A stretch of DNA of 64,000 nt from Phytomonospora endophytica (GTDB lineage Bacteria; Actinomycetota; Actinomycetes; Mycobacteriales; Micromonosporaceae): assembly GCF_014202425.1 (NCBI RefSeq), contig NZ_JACHGT010000010.1, positions 239,981-303,980 of the forward strand, read 5' to 3'. This document shows positions 60,798-64,000 of this stretch, piece by piece. Below the pieces are notes generated by a model that ran no database searches, was not told where the DNA came from, and was given only the letters and a program-made list of their open reading frames with translations. The first letter of the stretch is position 1; each line of letters begins with the position of its first letter. Both the position numbers and the translations under genes were made by a program.

Positions 60798-63700
60798 ATG
60801 CGTTTCGGGGTCCTGGGGGCGGTCACCGTGTGGACCGACGACGGCACGACCGTCGCCGTACCCGAACGCAAGGTCCGAGCCCTGCTCGCCCTGCTGCTCA
60901 CCGACCCGGGCCGCGTGTTCACCGCCGACCGGCTCATCGACGCCATCTGGCCGAAGGACCCGCCGGCGAAACCCGCCAACGCCCTCCAGCGCAAGATCTC
61001 CGAACTCCGCAAGGCCCTCGACGCCGCCGAACCCGGCGCCCGCGAACTCGTCGCCCACCGCCCACCCGGCTACCTGCTGCGCGTCACACCCGCCGACACC
61101 GACGCCGGACGCTTCACCGCGGCCCTCGACCTCGCCCGCCGCACCACCGACCCCACCGAACGCGCCGACCTCGCCCAAGACGCCCTCGCCCTGTGGCGCG
61201 GACCCGCCTACGCCGACGTCGCCGACGAGCCCTACGCCCGCCCCGGCATCCTCCACCTCGACGACGCCCGCCTCGACGCCACCGAGATCCTCGCCGAGAC
61301 CCTCGTCGAACTCGCCCGCCACGCCGAGGCCCTCACCGCCGTCGGCGACCTCGCCGAACGGCACCCGGCCCGGCCCCGGCTCATCGCCGCCCGCATGCGC
61401 GCCCTCTACCACTCCGGACGCGTCACCGAAGCCCTCGACACCTACGCCGGGCACCACCGCACCCTCACCGACGACCTCGGCCTCGACCCGGACCCCGGCC
61501 TCGCCGACCTCCACCGCGCGCTGCTCCGCAGAGAACTCGACGCCCCCGTCGGCCACCACATCCCGCGCCCCGCCGCCGACCTGATCGGCCGCGAGGACGC
61601 CCTCGCCGACATCCACGCCCTGCTCGGGGAATCACGGCTGGTCACCCTCACCGGACCCGGCGGTGTCGGCAAGACCAGGCTCGCGCTGGAGGCCGCCCAC
61701 CACGACCGGGACTCCTATCCCGGCGGCGTCCGCACGGTCGAACTGGCCGCACTGCCCGCCGGAGACGATCCGGCGACCGTCGCCGAAGCCGTCATGGCGG
61801 CACTGCGCGTCGGCGAGTACGCCACCACCGGACCGCTCCCACCCGGCGCGCCCGTCACACCCGCCGAACGCGTCGTCCAAGCGGTACGCGACCGCCAGAT
61901 GCTGCTCGTGCTCGACAACTGCGAGCACGTCGTCGGCGCCGTCGCCGCGCTCGTCTCACGGCTCCTGACCGCCGCACCCGGCCTCACCGTGCTCGCCACG
62001 AGCCAGGAACCCCTAGCCGTCGCGGGGGAGACGCTCCACCCGGTCTCACCGCTCGACCTGCCCGAGCACACCGCGGGGATCGCCGCGTCGGGAGCCGTCC
62101 GCCTGTTCACGGCACGTGTCGCCGCGACCGTCCCCGATTTCACGCTGACCGACGCCAACGCCCCGGCCGTCGCCGCCGTGTGCCGGCGCCTCGACGGGAT
62201 CCCGCTCGCCCTCGAACTCGCGGCGCCGCGAGTCGCGGTCCTCGGGGTCGAAGGCCTGCTCGAACGGCTCGACGACCGCTTCGGGCTCCTCACCGGCGGC
62301 TACCGCGACGCACCCACCCGGCAGCGCACACTCCGGGCGATGATCGACTGGAGCTACCACCTGCTGACCCCCGGCGAACGCGCCCTGCTCCGCAGGCTCT
62401 CCGTCCACGCCGACGGCTGTACCCTCGCAGCGGCCGAGGCGGTCGGCTCCGGAGACGGGATCGACCCCGGCGAGGTCCTCGACCTGCTCACCCGGCTCGT
62501 CGGGCGCTCGCTGGTGACGGTGACCCGGGCGGGTACCGAACCGCGTTTCCGGCTGCTGGAGTCGGTCGCCGCCTACAGCGCCGAACGTCTCGACGAGGCC
62601 GGGGAGACCGCGGCCGTGCGCCGCCGGCACGCCGAGCACTACACCCGCCTGGCCGAGGAGGCGCGACCCCACCTGCACGGGCACGGGCAGGGCCGCTGGC
62701 TGGCGGTGCTCGACACCGAGTCGGCGAACCTGCGGGCCGTCGACGACGCCGACTGGACGCCGCGACTGGTCGACGCGCTGACCTGGTACTGGGCCCTGCG
62801 CGGGCGTTTCACCGAGGCCGAGCGGCGGCTGACCGCCGAGCTGGAGCGCGGCGGGCCGGATCGGCTCGGAGCCTGGCGCTGGGGGATGCGCCGCCTGCGC
62901 GGCATCTCCGGTGAACAGACGCGCGACTGGACGCCGGAAGCGCCGCCGGAGTCCACCGTGGACGGACGGACCCTGTGGTTCCTGGCCTACGCGCAGACCG
63001 AGGTCGTCGACTACGCCAGCGCGCGCGCCCTGACCGAGCGCGCGCTGGAGGCGCTGCGGGCCGAGGGCGACGAGTGGGGCGTCGCCGCCGCGCTGGCGAT
63101 CCGCGCCGTCCACCGCTTCGGGAGCGGGGCGGTCGGCGACTCCGAGCGCGACGCCCAGGAGAGCATGGCGATCTTCGACCGTCTCGGCGACGACTGGGGA
63201 CGGCTGCGCGCGATCTACCCCCTGGCCTGCGTCGCCGAGGTGAACGGCGACTACGAGGCCGCCGGACGGTTGCACGCCCGCGGTCTGACGATGGCCGAGG
63301 AACTGGGGCTGTGGCGCGAGGCCGCCGACCGGATGTGCGGGCTGGGCCGCATCGCCCTGCTCAACGGCGATCTGGCCGCGTCCCGGCGGCTGCACGAGCA
63401 GGCGCTGCGCACGGCGGTCGAGCACCGGCACCACAACGGCGAGGTGTCGGCCGAGATCGGGCTCGGCCTCACCGCCCGCCGCGCCGGGGACCTCGCCGAG
63501 GCCGAGCGGCACCTGCACACGATGCTGGCCTGGGGGAGCGAGTACGACTTCGGGCCGATCACCACGCTCATGTACGCCGAACTGGGGTTTGTCGCGGAAC
63601 TGCGCGGCGACGCCGACGAGGCCCGGCGCCTGCACGCCGAGGGCCTGGCCGCCGCCCGACGGCTCGACGACACCCGCGCCATCGCCCTGGCTCTGGAAGG

Positions 63701-63905
63701 CGGCGCGGGAGCGGAAGCCCTGGCCGGGGACGCCGTCACGGCCGCACGGTTGCTCGGACGAGCAGCCGCCATGCGGACGGCCGCGGGGACGCCTCTGCCG
63801 CCGGGCGAGCGGGGGGACGTCGAGAGGATCGCGGGGAAGGCGCGGGAACTGCTGGGGGAGAAGCGGTTCGCGGCGGAGTACGAGCTAGGGGCGGAAGAAG
63901 GCTAG
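60798..63905 (+). CDS. AfsR-like BTAD/NB-ARC/TPR regulator
   Basis: A 1035-aa transcription activator. Domains are an OmpR-type winged helix (about 1-95), BTAD (about 97-245), an NB-ARC ATPase (about 255-560; Walker A GPGGVGKT at 286-293, Walker B LLVLDNCEH, GLPL-like IPLALELAAP), and C-terminal TPR repeats (about 700-1020, e.g. GDYEAAGRLHARGLTMAEEL). AfsR-family proteins respond to phosphorylation and ATP and control secondary metabolism or development. The divergent imine-reductase-like gene is a possible target. The protein ends KRFAAEYELGAEEG and its stop TAG lies inside the CTAG at the border of an insertion sequence, so the native C-terminus may have been replaced. Confidence 0.92.
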   Translation: MRFGVLGAVTVWTDDGTTVAVPERKVRALLALLLTDPGRVFTADRLIDAIWPKDPPAKPANALQRKISELRKALDAAEPGARELVAHRPPGYLLRVTPADTDAGRFTAALDLARRTTDPTERADLAQDALALWRGPAYADVADEPYARPGILHLDDARLDATEILAETLVELARHAEALTAVGDLAERHPARPRLIAARMRALYHSGRVTEALDTYAGHHRTLTDDLGLDPDPGLADLHRALLRRELDAPVGHHIPRPAADLIGREDALADIHALLGESRLVTLTGPGGVGKTRLALEAAHHDRDSYPGGVRTVELAALPAGDDPATVAEAVMAALRVGEYATTGPLPPGAPVTPAERVVQAVRDRQMLLVLDNCEHVVGAVAALVSRLLTAAPGLTVLATSQEPLAVAGETLHPVSPLDLPEHTAGIAASGAVRLFTARVAATVPDFTLTDANAPAVAAVCRRLDGIPLALELAAPRVAVLGVEGLLERLDDRFGLLTGGYRDAPTRQRTLRAMIDWSYHLLTPGERALLRRLSVHADGCTLAAAEAVGSGDGIDPGEVLDLLTRLVGRSLVTVTRAGTEPRFRLLESVAAYSAERLDEAGETAAVRRRHAEHYTRLAEEARPHLHGHGQGRWLAVLDTESANLRAVDDADWTPRLVDALTWYWALRGRFTEAERRLTAELERGGPDRLGAWRWGMRRLRGISGEQTRDWTPEAPPESTVDGRTLWFLAYAQTEVVDYASARALTERALEALRAEGDEWGVAAALAIRAVHRFGSGAVGDSERDAQESMAIFDRLGDDWGRLRAIYPLACVAEVNGDYEAAGRLHARGLTMAEELGLWREAADRMCGLGRIALLNGDLAASRRLHEQALRTAVEHRHHNGEVSAEIGLGLTARRAGDLAEAERHLHTMLAWGSEYDFGPITTLMYAELGFVAELRGDADEARRLHAEGLAAARRLDDTRAIALALEGGAGAEALAGDAVTAARLLGRAAAMRTAAGTPLPPGERGDVERIAGKARELLGEKRFAAEYELGAEEG

Positions 63906-64000
63906 TACTACAGCTGTGGTTTGTGATGTTGTGGGTGTCTTCGCTGGTAGTGGCTGCGTTGTGCGCGGGTTTGGTGTCGGCGTCGCCAGTGCCAGGCGGT
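63906..64000. mobile_element. End of an IS701-family insertion sequence (rest outside window)
   Basis: The sequence after CTAG at 63902-63905 has a different base composition (many TTG/TGT runs) and encodes the end of an IS701-type transposase on the minus strand. IS701-family elements favour 4-bp CTAG-like targets (from memory). The element continues beyond the right edge. Confidence 0.65.
63908..64000 (-). CDS. IS701-family transposase, C-terminal fragment
   Basis: The frame is open from the window edge to the TAG at 63910-63908 and encodes 30 residues: TAWHWRRRHQTRAQRSHYQR and a His-rich tail. The W-RRRHQ-x-RA-x4-HY-x-RR pattern is the characteristic C-terminus of IS701-family (SRSO17-type DDE) transposases of actinomycetes. 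Only this end is visible, so whether the gene is intact cannot be said. Confidence 0.7.
   Translation of the reverse strand, partial: TAWHWRRRHQTRAQRSHYQRRHPQHHKPQL

Overview
The window is high-GC DNA (about 70% by eye) with GTG and TTG starts, GTGA/ATGA stop-start overlaps, and many short TANNNT-6/7-start (leaderless) promoters. Together with the gene content (mycothiol-type DinB domain protein, BTAD/AfsR regulators, PE-Pol LigD, secreted GH6/GH19 enzymes) this points to a filamentous actinomycete, perhaps Glycomycetales or Micromonosporales; the genus is a guess. No rRNA, tRNA or CRISPR was seen.

The dominant theme is plant- and fungal-polymer use. It starts with the end of a GH19 chitinase, then a CBS protein, an ArsB/NhaD-type permease, an M4 metalloprotease, a solute-binding/VWA fusion lipoprotein, a Tat-type esterase and CorA (1-9112). 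Four sugar systems follow. (1) 9.1-19.6 kb: LacI regulator, ABC permeases and binding protein run left, and divergently GH3, Gfo/Idh/MocA oxidoreductase, PmoA-like DUF6807 and GH51 arabinofuranosidase run right, with operators between them. (2) 30.1-34.7 kb: an XylFGH-like importer with a ROK repressor and two matched ROK-type operators. (3) 43.5-52.3 kb: a secreted GH2 enzyme with two AbfB domains, divergent from a YtfQRT-YjfF-like furanose importer and its LacI regulator, both promoters sharing one palindrome. (4) 52.3-53.7 kb: a secreted GH6-CBM2 cellulase with a perfect CebR box. In each of the three ABC operons a strong GC hairpin directly follows the binding-protein stop codon.

Between these lie housekeeping and accessory genes: a lower-GC patch with a secreted peptidoglycan-binding protein (20.0-20.6 kb), quinone oxidoreductase, LysR regulator, sugar-lactone oxidase plus PLP-barrel enzyme, flavoprotein and NUDIX-Imm1 genes from back-to-back leaderless promoters, amino-acid permease, methyltransferase, galU, DUF2071, a secreted repeat protein, a DinB-type protein, a large BTAD-ATPase regulator and an alpha/beta hydrolase.

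The right end holds an uncharacterised two-gene pair (53.7-55.4 kb), a DUF3500 protein, a LigD-type protein with phosphoesterase and polymerase domains but no ligase, a GNAT acetyltransferase, an ATP-grasp protein, an imine-reductase-like oxidoreductase, and a BTAD/NB-ARC/TPR regulator. The regulator's stop codon coincides with a CTAG site at the edge of an IS701-type transposase gene that runs off the window.
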